A stretch of 21,222 bases of DNA from Chryseobacterium sp. (GCA_003248755.1 QFQW01000063.1:1-21222), one strand, 5' to 3'; numbered from the stretch's first letter, positions 6,644 to 14,356 are shown. Translations and numbers: made by a program. The notes: generated by a model not told the origin, from the sequence alone.

Positions 6644-7372
6644 ATGAATACTCACAAAACTGTTCTGATTCTCGGTGCTAATTCGGATGTTGCAAAACAA
6701 GCCATCAAACTTTACATTAATAAGGGCTATTACGTGATGGCCGCTTCCAGAAATCTAAAATCTATTGAAAAATTTGCTGATGAAAACAATCTGAACAAAT
6801 CCGAACTTGAGATTAAATATTTCGATGCCACAAACTTTTCTTCTCATCAATATTTCTATGATGAATTATCTGTAAAACCAAATATTGTTGTTTATGCAGC
6901 TGGATTCTTAGTGGAAAATCAAGAAGCTTTGAAGAATTTCGAAGGAACATTTGAAATGATGAAAACGAATTACATCGGTGCAGTTTCTATTTTGAATATT
7001 ATCGCAACAGACAAATCGAATAAAAACTTAGAAAGAATCATTGGGTTGTCATCGTTATCCGGTGTTCGTGGACGTAAAAGTAATTTCGTTTATGGAAGCA
7101 CTAAGTCTGCTTTTACACAATATTTGGCTGGACTTCGACAAGAATTAAATTCAAGAAAAGTTGTAGTGAATGTTTTAGTGATTGGTTACATTAATACAAA
7201 AATCAATGCTGGGCTGGAATTTAACAAAAACCTGATGATGGAACCTGATTATGTTGCTAAATTTATTATTAATGCTGGAACCTCATTTGAAATTGTTCCC
7301 AACTGGAAATGGAAAATCATCTACTGGATTCTAAAATTATCTCCGGAGTTTTTGGTGGCGAAATTGCCTTAA
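6644..7372 (+). CDS. Short-chain dehydrogenase/reductase (SDR)
   Basis: This is a 242-aa NAD(P)-dependent oxidoreductase of the classical SDR type. The Rossmann nucleotide-binding motif is at the N-terminus (VLILGANSDVAKQA, residues 7-20), with a diverged GxNxDxA in place of TGxxxGxG. An AAGF stretch (VVYAAGF) replaces the usual NNAG. The catalytic serine lies in IGLSSLSGVRG, and the YxxxK pair is intact in VYGSTKSAF. A hydrophobic C-terminal segment (KWKIIYWILKLSPEFLV) could touch a membrane. The GANSD form and the C-terminus recall the DprE2-like/oxidoreductase subgroup that acts on polyprenyl-linked sugars, but substrate cannot be assigned. It starts divergently from aroC and ends before a hairpin at 7383-7413; the oxygenase gene follows. 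Confidence 0.88.
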   Translation: MNTHKTVLILGANSDVAKQAIKLYINKGYYVMAASRNLKSIEKFADENNLNKSELEIKYFDATNFSSHQYFYDELSVKPNIVVYAAGFLVENQEALKNFEGTFEMMKTNYIGAVSILNIIATDKSNKNLERIIGLSSLSGVRGRKSNFVYGSTKSAFTQYLAGLRQELNSRKVVVNVLVIGYINTKINAGLEFNKNLMMEPDYVAKFIINAGTSFEIVPNWKWKIIYWILKLSPEFLVAKLP

Positions 7373-7382
7373 GATGTGAAAA

Positions 7383-7413
7383 TTTAATTCATACTTTTTT
7401 AGTATGAATTAAA
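7383..7413 (+). terminator. Hairpin after the SDR gene
   Basis: A 13-bp A+T-rich stem (7383-7395 paired with 7401-7413; core AATTCATACT) closes a loop of five Ts, 11 nt after the SDR stop codon. The downstream DNA is T-rich (ATTATTTTATAG). Low G+C makes it a moderate terminator. Confidence 0.55.
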
Positions 7414-7423
7414 AATTATTTTA

Positions 7424-7431
7424 TAGTTTTG
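7424..7431 (+). promoter_or_regulatory. -7 promoter element of the JmjC/cupin gene
   Basis: TAGTTTTG is an exact TAnnTTTG match 20 nt before the ATG at 7452, just downstream of the hairpin closing the SDR gene. No clear -33 TTG is present. Confidence 0.45.
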
Positions 7432-7451
7432 TCCTATAAAAATAATTTTTG

Positions 7452-8363
7452 ATGGAACTGAAATCATTGGATAAAGTCAATAATCTTACTTCAGACCAGT
7501 TTGTTTCTCAATATATGAAACCGAATATTCCTGTAATCATTGAGGATTTTGTTGATTCTAAGAGTGTTGCATTCCAAAAATGGAATTATGATTATTTCAA
7601 GGGAATTGCCGGAGAAAAAGAAGTAGACGTTTATGGCGGGGAAATCCATTCTCTTAACAGAGCTGCCAGCAAACCTATTGCAAAAATGACTTTTGGGGAA
7701 TATCTTGACCTCATTTCAGAAAAAGCAACAGAATATCGTTTGTTTCTTTTTAATCTACTTACCATCAAACCAGAACTCAAAAAAGATATTCAGTACAGGG
7801 ATATTACAAAAGGAAAAGTTCTGCATTGGCTGCCGTTTATGTTTTTCGGAGGCAAAGGTTCTAATACCCGGAATCATGTTGATATCGATATGTCGCACGT
7901 TTTTCTGACACAATATCAAGGGATTAAAAGAGTCTGGCTTTTTCCGCTCAACCAATCTGATTTGCTTTATAAACTACCTTACAATTTTCATAGCATCACC
8001 AATCTTAAAACTTCCAATCCGGAAGAATTCCCCGGATTAAAATATCTAAAAGGCTATGAAGCAGTTTTGAAACCTGGTCAAACGCTTTATATGCCTTCTG
8101 GCTGGTGGCATTTTATCCAATATGAAACAGAAGGTTATTCTATCTCGGTAAGAGCGTTACCATCGAAATTAATAGAAAAATGGAGAGGATTCAGGAATCT
8201 TGTATTTACAAGGCATTTTGATAACATAATGAGAAGACTTTTCAAAGAAAAATGGTTCGATTATAAAGTTTCAGTTGCAAAAAAGAGAGCTCAAAATGCA
8301 ATCGACAAAATAGAAGGCAAGCACATTCTGGACGATATTCCTGATATACCGATACATTTTTAG
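7452..8363 (+). CDS. JmjC/cupin-8 Fe(II)/2-oxoglutarate oxygenase-like protein
   Basis: I chose the ATG at 7452; a TTG just before it at 7449 is in frame but unnecessary. The protein is 303 aa. The N-terminus SQYMKPNIPVIIEDFVD and WNYDYFKGIAGEKEVDVYGG are typical of cupin-8/JmjC proteins. The iron site is intact: H142-x-D144 in RNHVDIDMSHVF and a distal H220 in MPSGWWHFIQY. Lys160 in GIKRVWLFPL is a plausible 2-oxoglutarate ligand. Relatives hydroxylate protein or small-molecule substrates, so an active hydroxylase is plausible, but its substrate is unknown. A basic C-terminal region (about 240-290) with many Arg and Lys follows the core. The gene has its own TAnnTTTG element and ends at a hairpin shared with the convergent acyltransferase gene. 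Confidence 0.87.
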   Translation: MELKSLDKVNNLTSDQFVSQYMKPNIPVIIEDFVDSKSVAFQKWNYDYFKGIAGEKEVDVYGGEIHSLNRAASKPIAKMTFGEYLDLISEKATEYRLFLFNLLTIKPELKKDIQYRDITKGKVLHWLPFMFFGGKGSNTRNHVDIDMSHVFLTQYQGIKRVWLFPLNQSDLLYKLPYNFHSITNLKTSNPEEFPGLKYLKGYEAVLKPGQTLYMPSGWWHFIQYETEGYSISVRALPSKLIEKWRGFRNLVFTRHFDNIMRRLFKEKWFDYKVSVAKKRAQNAIDKIEGKHILDDIPDIPIHF

Positions 8364-8369
8364 ATAAAT

Positions 8370-8399
8370 AAAAATCGAGGAGAATTTTCCTTGATTTTT
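8370..8399. terminator. Bidirectional terminator between convergent genes
   Basis: AAAAATCGAGGA (8370-8381) pairs with TCCTTGATTTTT (8388-8399), 12 bp including one G-T wobble, with a 6-nt loop. T-runs leave the stem in both directions, 6 nt after the JmjC-gene stop and 13 nt from the acyltransferase stop. Confidence 0.75.
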
Positions 8400-8412
8400 G
8401 TGTTGTGATTAT

Positions 8413-9468
8413 TTAGTAAGAAAAATTGTTTTTCAATTTTAGAAACCTTTTCTCAAGTAAATTGTAACTGAATATAGAAATAAAATAGGCTAATCCAAAA
8501 CTGAATATAAAATTAAAAATATGATTAGAAATCTTCAAATAATTGATAATGATTATAAAACATATAGGATGGTAAACATACAATCCAAAACTAATCTTTC
8601 CAGTGAATCTCAAAAAATTATTATTTAATATTCTCTTTATCCAACTTTTTGTATCTGCTGAAACTATAAATGCTATAAAACTGCCATAAACCATACCTAA
8701 AATTAGATATCTAATACTACTGTCAAACATAGAATAATTTCCATTTTTAGTAGAAATATAAAGTAAAGGAATTAGTAAAATTAAAAAAGCTGTGAGGAAT
8801 TTTTTAAGGTTATTTATTAGTTTATTTTCCAACTCTAAAACTGCCAAAAAAGCGCCAATTGCTAATTCATCAAATCTTGCAAGTGTAAATTGTGATTCTT
8901 CAATGTTATTTCTGATGAGAATTATTCTTGTCAAAAAAGAAATGATACATATAATTAAAATTCCCCATTTTATTTTCTTAAGTGGAAAATAGTAAACAAT
9001 CAAGGGCCAGAATAAATAAAAGTGTTCTTCAACAGCTAACGACCAATAATGACTCGGACCTATACTTTTCCAGTCAAATGTTAAAGCGAAATTTTGCATA
9101 AATATCCAATACCAAATCTGTTCGGAAAAACTGGCAAAAGACCTTTCTGGCAATAGTGGAAATACAAAATAATAAATAATTAGAAAAAAATAATATAAAG
9201 GAAAAATCCGAAGAATTCTCCTAATATAAAATGATTTGAAATAATTTGGATTTTCTTTTGTGTTCAACAAAATTCTTGTAATAAGAAAGCCTGAAAGAAC
9301 AAAAAATAATGAAACACCAGTCTTCCCAAAAAGAGATATCTTTTTTAAAAAGACTAATATTTCGTTGGATGGATTGGTGTCTTGGAAGAAATGATAGAAC
9401 ATTACCATTATTACAGCAATTGCTCTCACTCCGTCTAATTCGGTGTAATGTTTTAGTTTAAAATTCAT
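8413..9468 (-). CDS. Acyltransferase-3 family membrane protein (OafA/YrhL type)
   Basis: This 351-aa integral membrane protein has about ten hydrophobic helices. The N-terminal signature YTELDGVRAIAVIMVMFYHFF includes the conserved Arg15 and His26 needed for acyl transfer in this family. A second signature is SHYWSLAVEEHFYLFWPLIVYYF, and a helix has FVLSGFLITRIL. Such proteins move acyl groups, usually acetyl, onto sugars of lipopolysaccharide, capsule or glycans at the inner membrane. It is somewhat shorter than OafA proteins with an extra SGNH domain, which it lacks. No polysaccharide genes surround it. It is strongly A+T rich compared with aspS, which may mean recent arrival or simply membrane codon bias. 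The specific acceptor is unknown. Confidence 0.9.
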   Translation of the reverse strand: MNFKLKHYTELDGVRAIAVIMVMFYHFFQDTNPSNEILVFLKKISLFGKTGVSLFFVLSGFLITRILLNTKENPNYFKSFYIRRILRIFPLYYFFLIIYYFVFPLLPERSFASFSEQIWYWIFMQNFALTFDWKSIGPSHYWSLAVEEHFYLFWPLIVYYFPLKKIKWGILIICIISFLTRIILIRNNIEESQFTLARFDELAIGAFLAVLELENKLINNLKKFLTAFLILLIPLLYISTKNGNYSMFDSSIRYLILGMVYGSFIAFIVSADTKSWIKRILNNNFLRFTGKISFGLYVYHPICFIIIINYLKISNHIFNFIFSFGLAYFISIFSYNLLEKRFLKLKNNFSY

Positions 9469-9480
9469 CCAAGTTAATTA

Positions 9481-9507
9481 TAAAAAAGCGAGAAAAAATT
9501 CTCGCTT
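9481..9507 (-). terminator. Intrinsic terminator of aspS
   Basis: A perfect 9-bp stem (AAGCGAGAA at 9486-9494 with TTCTCGCTT at 9499-9507) has a 4-nt loop. On the minus strand it is followed by a T-run, and it lies 5 nt after the aspS stop codon. Confidence 0.85.
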
Positions 9508-9512
9508 CTAAT

Positions 9513-11267
9513 TTATGATTTTAAATCTAATTTCAGTTCCAACTCCGTGAGTTGTTCTTGATGAATAGGTGCTGGTGCGTCAATCATCACATCTCTTCCG
9601 GAGTTATTTTTTGGGAATGCTATGTAATCTCTGATGACTTCGTTTCCGTCTAAAATAGCTACCAAACGGTCAAATCCGAAAGCTAAACCTCCGTGAGGCG
9701 GCGCTCCGTATTTGAAAGCATTCATCAGGAATCCGAATTGCGCTTCTGCTTCTTCTTTTGAGAATCCTAACAAATCAAACATTCTTGACTGCAGATCTTT
9801 ATCAAAAATTCTGATAGAACCACCACCGATTTCGTTTCCGTTTAAAACTAAATCATATGCGTTGGCTCTTGCTTTTCCCGGGTCAGTTTCCAATAAACCA
9901 AAGTCTTCGGTTTTCGGAGACGTGAATGGGTGGTGCATTGCGTGGTATCTTCCGCTTTCTTCATCAAATTCCAGTAATGGGAAATCTACAACCCAAAGTG
10001 GCGCAAATTCGTTTCCTTTTCTCAATCCAAGACGGTTTCCTAATTCCATTCTCAATGCTGAAAGTTGTGTTCTTACTTTATCAGCATTTCCACTCATTAA
10101 GAACATCAAATCTCCTGCTTTTGCTCCGAATTTCTCAGTGATTTTCTTCAAATCTTCTTCAGAATAGAATTTGTTAACCGATGAAGTTATAACACCGTCG
10201 TTCTGGAATTTGATCCAGACCATTCCGGTCGCTCCGATCTGTGGACGTTTTACCCAGTCGATCAATTCATCGATTTGTTTTCTGGTGTAATCCGCAATGC
10301 CTTCTACGTTGATTCCGACCACCAGTTCCGAATCATCAAATATTTTAAACTCTTTTCCTTTTACCAACTCATTCAGTTCTACGAACTCCATTCCGAAACG
10401 GATGTCCGGTTTGTCGTTTCCATATTTCTGCATGGCATCAGCAAATGTCATTCTTGGGAAATCTTGGAAATCTTGTCCCGTAATATCTTTCAATAATGTT
10501 TTGGTCATTCCTTCGAAAACATTCATAATGTCTTCCTGCTCCACGAATGCCATTTCGCAATCGATTTGGGTGAATTCCGGTTGTCTGTCAGCACGCAAAT
10601 CTTCGTCACGAAAACATTTCACGATTTGGAAATATCTGTCCATTCCGCCAACCATCAGCAATTGTTTGAAAGTCTGTGGCGACTGTGGCAAAGCGTAAAA
10701 CTGTCCGGGATTCATTCTGCTTGGAACTACGAAATCTCTTGCACCTTCCGGAGTTGACTTAATCAAAACCGGTGTTTCAACCTCAATGAAACCTTCGTCA
10801 GAAAGGTAATTTCTGACTTTCTGCGCCATTTTGTGACGGAAGATCAGCTTTTCTTTTACAGGATTTCTTCTGATATCCAGATATCTGTATTTCATTCTCA
10901 ATTCTTCTCCACCATCGGTTTCATCTTCGATAGTGAAAGGAGGTAGTTGAGATTCATTTAAAATATTAAGCTTTTCAACCAAAATTTCTATATCGCCGGT
11001 TGGTATTTTCGGGTTTTTGGAAGCACGTTCGATAACGATTCCTTCTACCTGAATCACAAATTCGCGACCTAATTTTTTAGCCGATTCCAACAATTCTTTT
11101 GAGCTTCTTTCTTCGTCTAAAACCAATTGTGTAATTCCGTAACGGTCTCGCAAATCGACCCAAATCATAAAACCTTTGTCACGGATGGTTTGTACCCAAC
11201 CGGAAAGTATTACTTTTTCATTCAGATTTGCCAGCGTCAATTCGCCGTTTGTGTGTGTACGGAACAT
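9513..11267 (-). CDS. aspS: Aspartate--tRNA ligase
   Basis: AspRS charges tRNA-Asp with aspartate in the cytoplasm. At 584 aa it is the bacterial type. The N-terminal OB-fold anticodon-binding domain (about 1-110) contains VILSGWVQTIRDKGFMIWVDLRDRYG. The class II catalytic core includes motif 1 (VRNYLSDEGFIEVETP) and the motif 2 region (FALPQSPQ-like then MDRYFQIVKCFRDEDLRADRQPEFTQID). Motif 3 is near the end (GLAFGFDRLVAILDG). The bacteria-specific GAD insertion lies between, at about residues 290-400. The start MFRTHTNGEL is the normal family start. It has its own promoter element (11339-11332), a leader heptad array and a terminator, so it is probably monocistronic. Confidence 0.98.
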   Translation of the reverse strand: MFRTHTNGELTLANLNEKVILSGWVQTIRDKGFMIWVDLRDRYGITQLVLDEERSSKELLESAKKLGREFVIQVEGIVIERASKNPKIPTGDIEILVEKLNILNESQLPPFTIEDETDGGEELRMKYRYLDIRRNPVKEKLIFRHKMAQKVRNYLSDEGFIEVETPVLIKSTPEGARDFVVPSRMNPGQFYALPQSPQTFKQLLMVGGMDRYFQIVKCFRDEDLRADRQPEFTQIDCEMAFVEQEDIMNVFEGMTKTLLKDITGQDFQDFPRMTFADAMQKYGNDKPDIRFGMEFVELNELVKGKEFKIFDDSELVVGINVEGIADYTRKQIDELIDWVKRPQIGATGMVWIKFQNDGVITSSVNKFYSEEDLKKITEKFGAKAGDLMFLMSGNADKVRTQLSALRMELGNRLGLRKGNEFAPLWVVDFPLLEFDEESGRYHAMHHPFTSPKTEDFGLLETDPGKARANAYDLVLNGNEIGGGSIRIFDKDLQSRMFDLLGFSKEEAEAQFGFLMNAFKYGAPPHGGLAFGFDRLVAILDGNEVIRDYIAFPKNNSGRDVMIDAPAPIHQEQLTELELKLDLKS

Positions 11268-11280
11268 TGTTTTTAAGATG

Positions 11281-11308
11281 TTAGATGTTAGACTTTAGAT
11301 ATTAGACT
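11281..11308 (-). repeat. Heptad (CTAA-core) tandem array in the aspS leader
   Basis: On the plus strand TTAG recurs at 11281, 11288, 11295 and 11302, four exact units of TTAGAYN. A further diverged unit begins at 11310. In aspS sense this is NNTCTAA repeated, starting 13 nt upstream of the ATG. The outermost unit can pair with AGTCTAA at 11315-11321 as a 7-bp hairpin. Confidence 0.8.
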
Positions 11309-11331
11309 TTTAGTAGTCTAATTTCCGAGTG

Positions 11332-11339
11332 CAAAGATA
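11332..11339 (-). promoter_or_regulatory. -7 promoter element of aspS
   Basis: The minus strand reads TATCTTTG, identical to the element upstream of nusB, 64 nt before the aspS ATG. A transcript starting just downstream would contain the whole heptad array. The -33 element is not evident. Confidence 0.5.
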
Positions 11340-11416
11340 ACAGATATATAAAAAATATATACATAATGTATAAATTAATTCTACAATGTAAATAAATTTT
11401 ATAAAATGTTGAATCC

Positions 11417-11553
11417 TGGCGCAGCGCATAAAGGATAGTAATGGATATCCTTTTTCTGTTCTCTGAACAGGAAAAGATAGGAACGGATAGCCCGACCCGA
11501 TCTGTTGCCCTTCGAGAGCCTCAGGATGGGGAGCGTCGGCAAGGGATACGCCA
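11417..11553. repeat. Structured intergenic repeat, copy B (composite, 137 bp)
   Basis: The 346-bp gap between the divergent aspS and bTHX genes holds the aspS leader, the bTHX promoter and this element. Outer arms TGGCG (11417-11421) and CGCCA (11549-11553) bound it. A central 12-bp hairpin pairs 11450-11461 with 11465-11476, one T-G wobble, 3-nt loop. Flanking blocks match copies A and C in reverse orientation (GGATATCCTTTT; AAAAGATAGGAACGGATAGC). The right half (11501-11552) holds a second possible stem, TTGCC with GGCAA, around the CCTTCGAGAGCCTCAGGATG phrase. Confidence 0.65.
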
Positions 11554-11559
11554 AAAGTA

Positions 11560-11590
11560 TTGGTTAATTAAAAATTAATTCATAAATTCG
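11560..11590 (+). promoter_or_regulatory. Promoter of the bTHX gene
   Basis: TTG at 11560-11562 and TAAATTCG at 11583-11590 are 20 nt apart, a good fit to TTG-N(17-23)-TAnnTTTG with one change. The ATG follows 23 nt later. The TTG lies 7 nt beyond the edge of repeat copy B. Confidence 0.5.
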
Positions 11591-11613
11591 TAATAATCAA
11601 ATACTTAATTATT

Positions 11614-11832
11614 ATGGGAAAAGGCGATCAAAAATCTACCAGAGGAAAAAGAGTACGTGGAAGCTATGGGAAAACAAGACCAAGAAAAGCTTCTAAATCT
11701 GTAGTAGTTGTAGAAAAACCCGTAAAAGCTAAAGCAGAACCAAAGCCAAAACCAGCGAAACCAAAAGCTGAAAAAACAGAGGAAACAGAAGAAAAGCCAA
11801 AAGTAAAACGAACAAAAAAAGCCGAAGAATAA
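11614..11832 (+). CDS. 30S ribosomal protein bTHX with lysine-rich tail
   Basis: The first 25 residues, MGKGDQKSTRGKR then VRGSYGKTRPRK, match the Thx family of tiny basic proteins that sit in the head of the 30S subunit (known from Thermus). The protein here is 72 aa: the conserved core is followed by about 47 residues of low-complexity Lys, Pro, Ala and Glu (KPKPAKPKAEKTEE and similar), likely disordered. The start is fixed by the MGKGD core. The gene is monocistronic, has its own promoter at 11560-11590, and ends inside a terminator hairpin that includes the stop codon in its loop. Assignment rests on the short N-terminal motif; the tail has no assigned function. Confidence 0.85.
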   Translation: MGKGDQKSTRGKRVRGSYGKTRPRKASKSVVVVEKPVKAKAEPKPKPAKPKAEKTEETEEKPKVKRTKKAEE

Positions 11833-11843
11833 TCTTCGGCTTT
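11818..11843. terminator. Terminator overlapping the bTHX stop codon
   Basis: AAAGCCGAAGA (11818-11828) pairs perfectly with TCTTCGGCTTT (11833-11843). The loop holds the TAA stop codon. An A-run on the left gives a U-tract for the convergent DUF937 gene, and T-rich DNA follows on the right, so it acts in both directions. Confidence 0.85.
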
Positions 11844-11860
11844 ATATTTTTATGAGAGAT

Positions 11861-12514
11861 TTATTTTCCAAAAATGCTTCCCAATAATCCGCCAAGTCCG
11901 CCTTGTTGAGATTGTTGTTGCTGATTTCCTCCACCGAGAACACTACCTAAGATATCTCCCAAACCTCCGCCAGAAGATTGAGTTGCTCCTCCAAGAACAC
12001 TTCCAAGAATGTTGCTCAATGGGTCATTGGATGCTTGAGCTTGTTGCGAAGAACTTCCAAGAATTCCACCTAACAAATCTCCTAATCCTCCACCAGAAGT
12101 TACATTGCTCGCCTGCTTCTGTTGACCGATATAACCCATAATGACAGGAGCCAAAGTTGCCAAAACCGGACCTATTTTGTCCATCGAAATGCCAGTGTTC
12201 TGTGATAATTGATTCTCTACATTCGCTTTTTCTCCGCCAAAAATATGACTCAAGATAGAGTCGCCTTCTTGTTGCCTGTTCAAAGCTTGAGATGGATTGT
12301 TCAAAATACTTCCATCGTGGTCTCTGTCAAGAGCCGCATTTAGCTTATCTGCTTCGTCAGCATTTTCTGATTTCTTCTTTAAATAACTGATTACTAAAGG
12401 TGCAGCTACAACTAATAACGCAATGATTTGATTTTTGCTGATTCCGAATTTGTTTTCAGCTTGTTCAGCGACTTGATTGCCAGCGCTTCCCGTGATAAGG
12501 TCTAATAAACTCAT
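11861..12514 (-). CDS. DUF937 domain protein with glycine-rich repeats, 217 aa
   Basis: The N-terminal part (about residues 1-140) looks like DUF937: MSLLDLITGSAGNQ, then FGISKNQIIALLVVAAPLVISYLKKKS and DKIGPVLATLAPVIMGYIGQQ. Hydrophobic helices centred on conserved prolines (AAPL, LAPV) are typical. The C-terminal third is low-complexity Gly, Ser, Gln and Leu. Three similar blocks occur there: GGGLGDLLGGILGSS, GGGLGDILGSVLGGG and GGLGGLLGSIFGK, separated by Gln-rich linkers. There is no signal peptide. The family has no assigned biochemical role that I know of. It stands alone on the minus strand, with a CATCTTTG element (12547-12540) 25 nt upstream that could be its -7 box, and convergent to bTHX. 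Confidence 0.85.
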   Translation of the reverse strand: MSLLDLITGSAGNQVAEQAENKFGISKNQIIALLVVAAPLVISYLKKKSENADEADKLNAALDRDHDGSILNNPSQALNRQQEGDSILSHIFGGEKANVENQLSQNTGISMDKIGPVLATLAPVIMGYIGQQKQASNVTSGGGLGDLLGGILGSSSQQAQASNDPLSNILGSVLGGATQSSGGGLGDILGSVLGGGNQQQQSQQGGLGGLLGSIFGK

Positions 12515-12587
12515 AATTTATGTTTTTAAATGTGTAAACCAAAGATGACAAAATTTATTCCAAGAAAAAAACAATATTTATGTTTTT

Positions 12588-13847
12588 TTATAGTTCGCGA
12601 ATTTCTTCTAAGGTTTGATACTTTTGCCGAAGTTCAATAAACTCTTTTGTTGCAAGCTTTAGAGCTTCTACATTATCCTCCGCTTTTCCATGGTCCAAAG
12701 TAAATTCTATACAGCCTGTATTTCCATTTAACCATGGAAGCATATAATATCTTAAACCGTCTTTATATAACTTCTTCTGATGAAATTGATTGCCTTGAGG
12801 TGTTAATGAAACAATATAAAAACAAACAATATAAAATAAGGGAATAAATAGTGGAACAAATTTTAATTTTTTTAAAGCATATTTTGAACTTAATGATTTG
12901 ATTCCGGCGCCAATAAAAACCACAAAAATTACATAGAATGGAATGAAATAAACATAATTGTCTGAAACAGCATAAAACGTTGCAAATCCACAAGTGAAAA
13001 GCGCTGCAACAAAAATGAATAAGAATTCTGTTTTGTAATTTTTGTATAAATAGATAATGCCGCTGACAAAAAATAGCACAAAAATATTGAAGTTATAAAT
13101 TAAATAAGCAGCAGCTTTTATAAGATCTTTTACAAGATCCATAAATCCTTGACTAAAAGTGTCTTTTACCCACGGGCCTTGTTTTGTAAGGAATGTGTAT
13201 TTTAATTCTATGTTATTCAGGTAGTTAACGTAAAACATCATGGCGAAAAGAATTATAAAAGAAGTAAAAGATAATATAATGTGCTTTGTGTTTTTCCTTA
13301 AATAGAAGAGTAGCAGAATATAAGCAGGAATCAGCATAATGTTTTGAATGTGTACCCAAAAGCTCAAACCTAAGAAAAATCCGGATAAAACAATATTTAA
13401 TAATGAATTGGTTTTTAAAGATTTTACAGATAAAAGTAAAAAAAGTACTACAAAGAGCGCATTAAAAACATAAACCTCCACAGTTTCTGAACTTCTCCAA
13501 AATGAAAATCCAAATCCGAAAATAAGGCTAGATGCAACCGCAATCCAATCTTCTTTTATAAACTCTTTTATGAAAAGATACAGCAATCCGACAGTTAAAG
13601 AGCCCGGAACAACGGACATGAAACGCATAACGGTAACGCTGTCCATGCTAAAATACTTTGCCAAAAAAATCGCAGTATTCATATAAAGAAAATGCGAGAG
13701 AGGTGTTGCAGAAGTAATAAACTCACGCTTCTCTACATCCAAAACAAAACCAATACAATCACCAAAAGATATTTTGGAAAAACTTCCGGCGTAATAGATA
13801 ATGAAAAATATAAGAAAGATTAAAAAGGCTGTAGTTTTTTTAGTCAT
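12588..13847 (-). CDS. Polytopic GT-C-like membrane protein (DUF2723/PMT-like)
   Basis: This 419-aa protein has about ten hydrophobic helices. The first periplasmic loop contains GDCIGFVLDVEKREF and then TSATPLSHFLYMNTAIFLAKYF, an arrangement like the acidic-residue loop of GT-C glycosyltransferases that use polyprenyl-phosphate sugars. The following segment MRFMSVVPGSLTVGLLYLFIKEF supports a DUF2723 or GT39-like relation. It is much shorter than the ~1000-residue DUF2723 proteins of many Bacteroidota. The C-terminal ~70 residues form a soluble tail with YKDGLRYYMLPWLNGNTGC. The likely role is glycosyl transfer at the inner membrane; donor and acceptor are unknown. It is preceded by guaD on the same strand (38 nt gap). 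Confidence 0.7.
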   Translation of the reverse strand: MTKKTTAFLIFLIFFIIYYAGSFSKISFGDCIGFVLDVEKREFITSATPLSHFLYMNTAIFLAKYFSMDSVTVMRFMSVVPGSLTVGLLYLFIKEFIKEDWIAVASSLIFGFGFSFWRSSETVEVYVFNALFVVLFLLLSVKSLKTNSLLNIVLSGFFLGLSFWVHIQNIMLIPAYILLLFYLRKNTKHIILSFTSFIILFAMMFYVNYLNNIELKYTFLTKQGPWVKDTFSQGFMDLVKDLIKAAAYLIYNFNIFVLFFVSGIIYLYKNYKTEFLFIFVAALFTCGFATFYAVSDNYVYFIPFYVIFVVFIGAGIKSLSSKYALKKLKFVPLFIPLFYIVCFYIVSLTPQGNQFHQKKLYKDGLRYYMLPWLNGNTGCIEFTLDHGKAEDNVEALKLATKEFIELRQKYQTLEEIREL

Positions 13848-13885
13848 ATAGTTTTAGCTTTTAATTATTAGTTTGATTTCAGAGT

Positions 13886-14356
13886 CTAATATTCTGTTTT
13901 GTCCTCTTTTTCTTCCCATTGTTTAAAAGCTTCCAAACCTTCATCTCTTAGTAATTGTTTAATTGGGATCGCTCTTTTCTCCATAGGAAGCTGTACCTCA
14001 TCATAAATAAAAGAATCATCGAAACCAATATCTTTTGCATCACTTTTAGTGTTAGCGTACCAGATTTTGTCCAATCTTGCCCAGTAGATGGCGCTTAGGC
14101 ACATAGGACAAGGTTCACAAGAAGTGTAAATCTCGCATCCGGATAGATTAAAATCATTCAGATAAGCTGAGGCATTCCTAATCGCCATAACCTCTGCGTG
14201 CGCTGTAGGATCATTATTAACGGTTACCTTATTAGCACCTTCCGCAATAATTTTTCCATCTTTCACAATAACGGCTCCAAAAGGGCCTCCTCCTGATTTT
14301 ATGTTTTCACAAGAGCACGCAATTGCCCTCCTCATAAATTCTTCTCGATATACCAT
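13886..14356 (-). CDS. guaD: Guanine deaminase (cytidine/deoxycytidylate deaminase fold)
   Basis: This enzyme hydrolyses guanine to xanthine and ammonia in purine salvage. The 156-aa length and motifs match the small bacterial GuaD type rather than the amidohydrolase type. The zinc site is complete: HAE at residues 53-55 (His ligand and catalytic Glu) and PCPMC with Cys83 and Cys86. NNDPTAHAEVMAIRNA, CEIYTSCEPCPMC, and the downstream IGFDDSFIYDEV with a C-terminal acidic tail are all shared with GuaD. tRNA adenosine deaminase TadA is a related alternative, but TadA lacks the FDDSFIY segment. Its neighbours on the strand, DUF2480 and a GT-C-like protein, suggest no purine operon, and a terminator at 14374-14402 separates it from DUF2480. 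Confidence 0.9.
   Translation of the reverse strand: MVYREEFMRRAIACSCENIKSGGGPFGAVIVKDGKIIAEGANKVTVNNDPTAHAEVMAIRNASAYLNDFNLSGCEIYTSCEPCPMCLSAIYWARLDKIWYANTKSDAKDIGFDDSFIYDEVQLPMEKRAIPIKQLLRDEGLEAFKQWEEKEDKTEY

Noticed and set aside
10297..10698. A 133-codon open frame on the plus strand
   Set aside because: It lies entirely antisense within aspS, which is strongly supported; the reading is a shadow of its codon pattern. The same applies to 9712-10167.
11400..11560. G+C-rich structured stretch considered as a non-coding RNA or tRNA-like gene
   Set aside because: There is no tRNA arm pattern, and its blocks match the repeats at 2226-2309 and 14961-15050, so a dispersed repeat is the better explanation.
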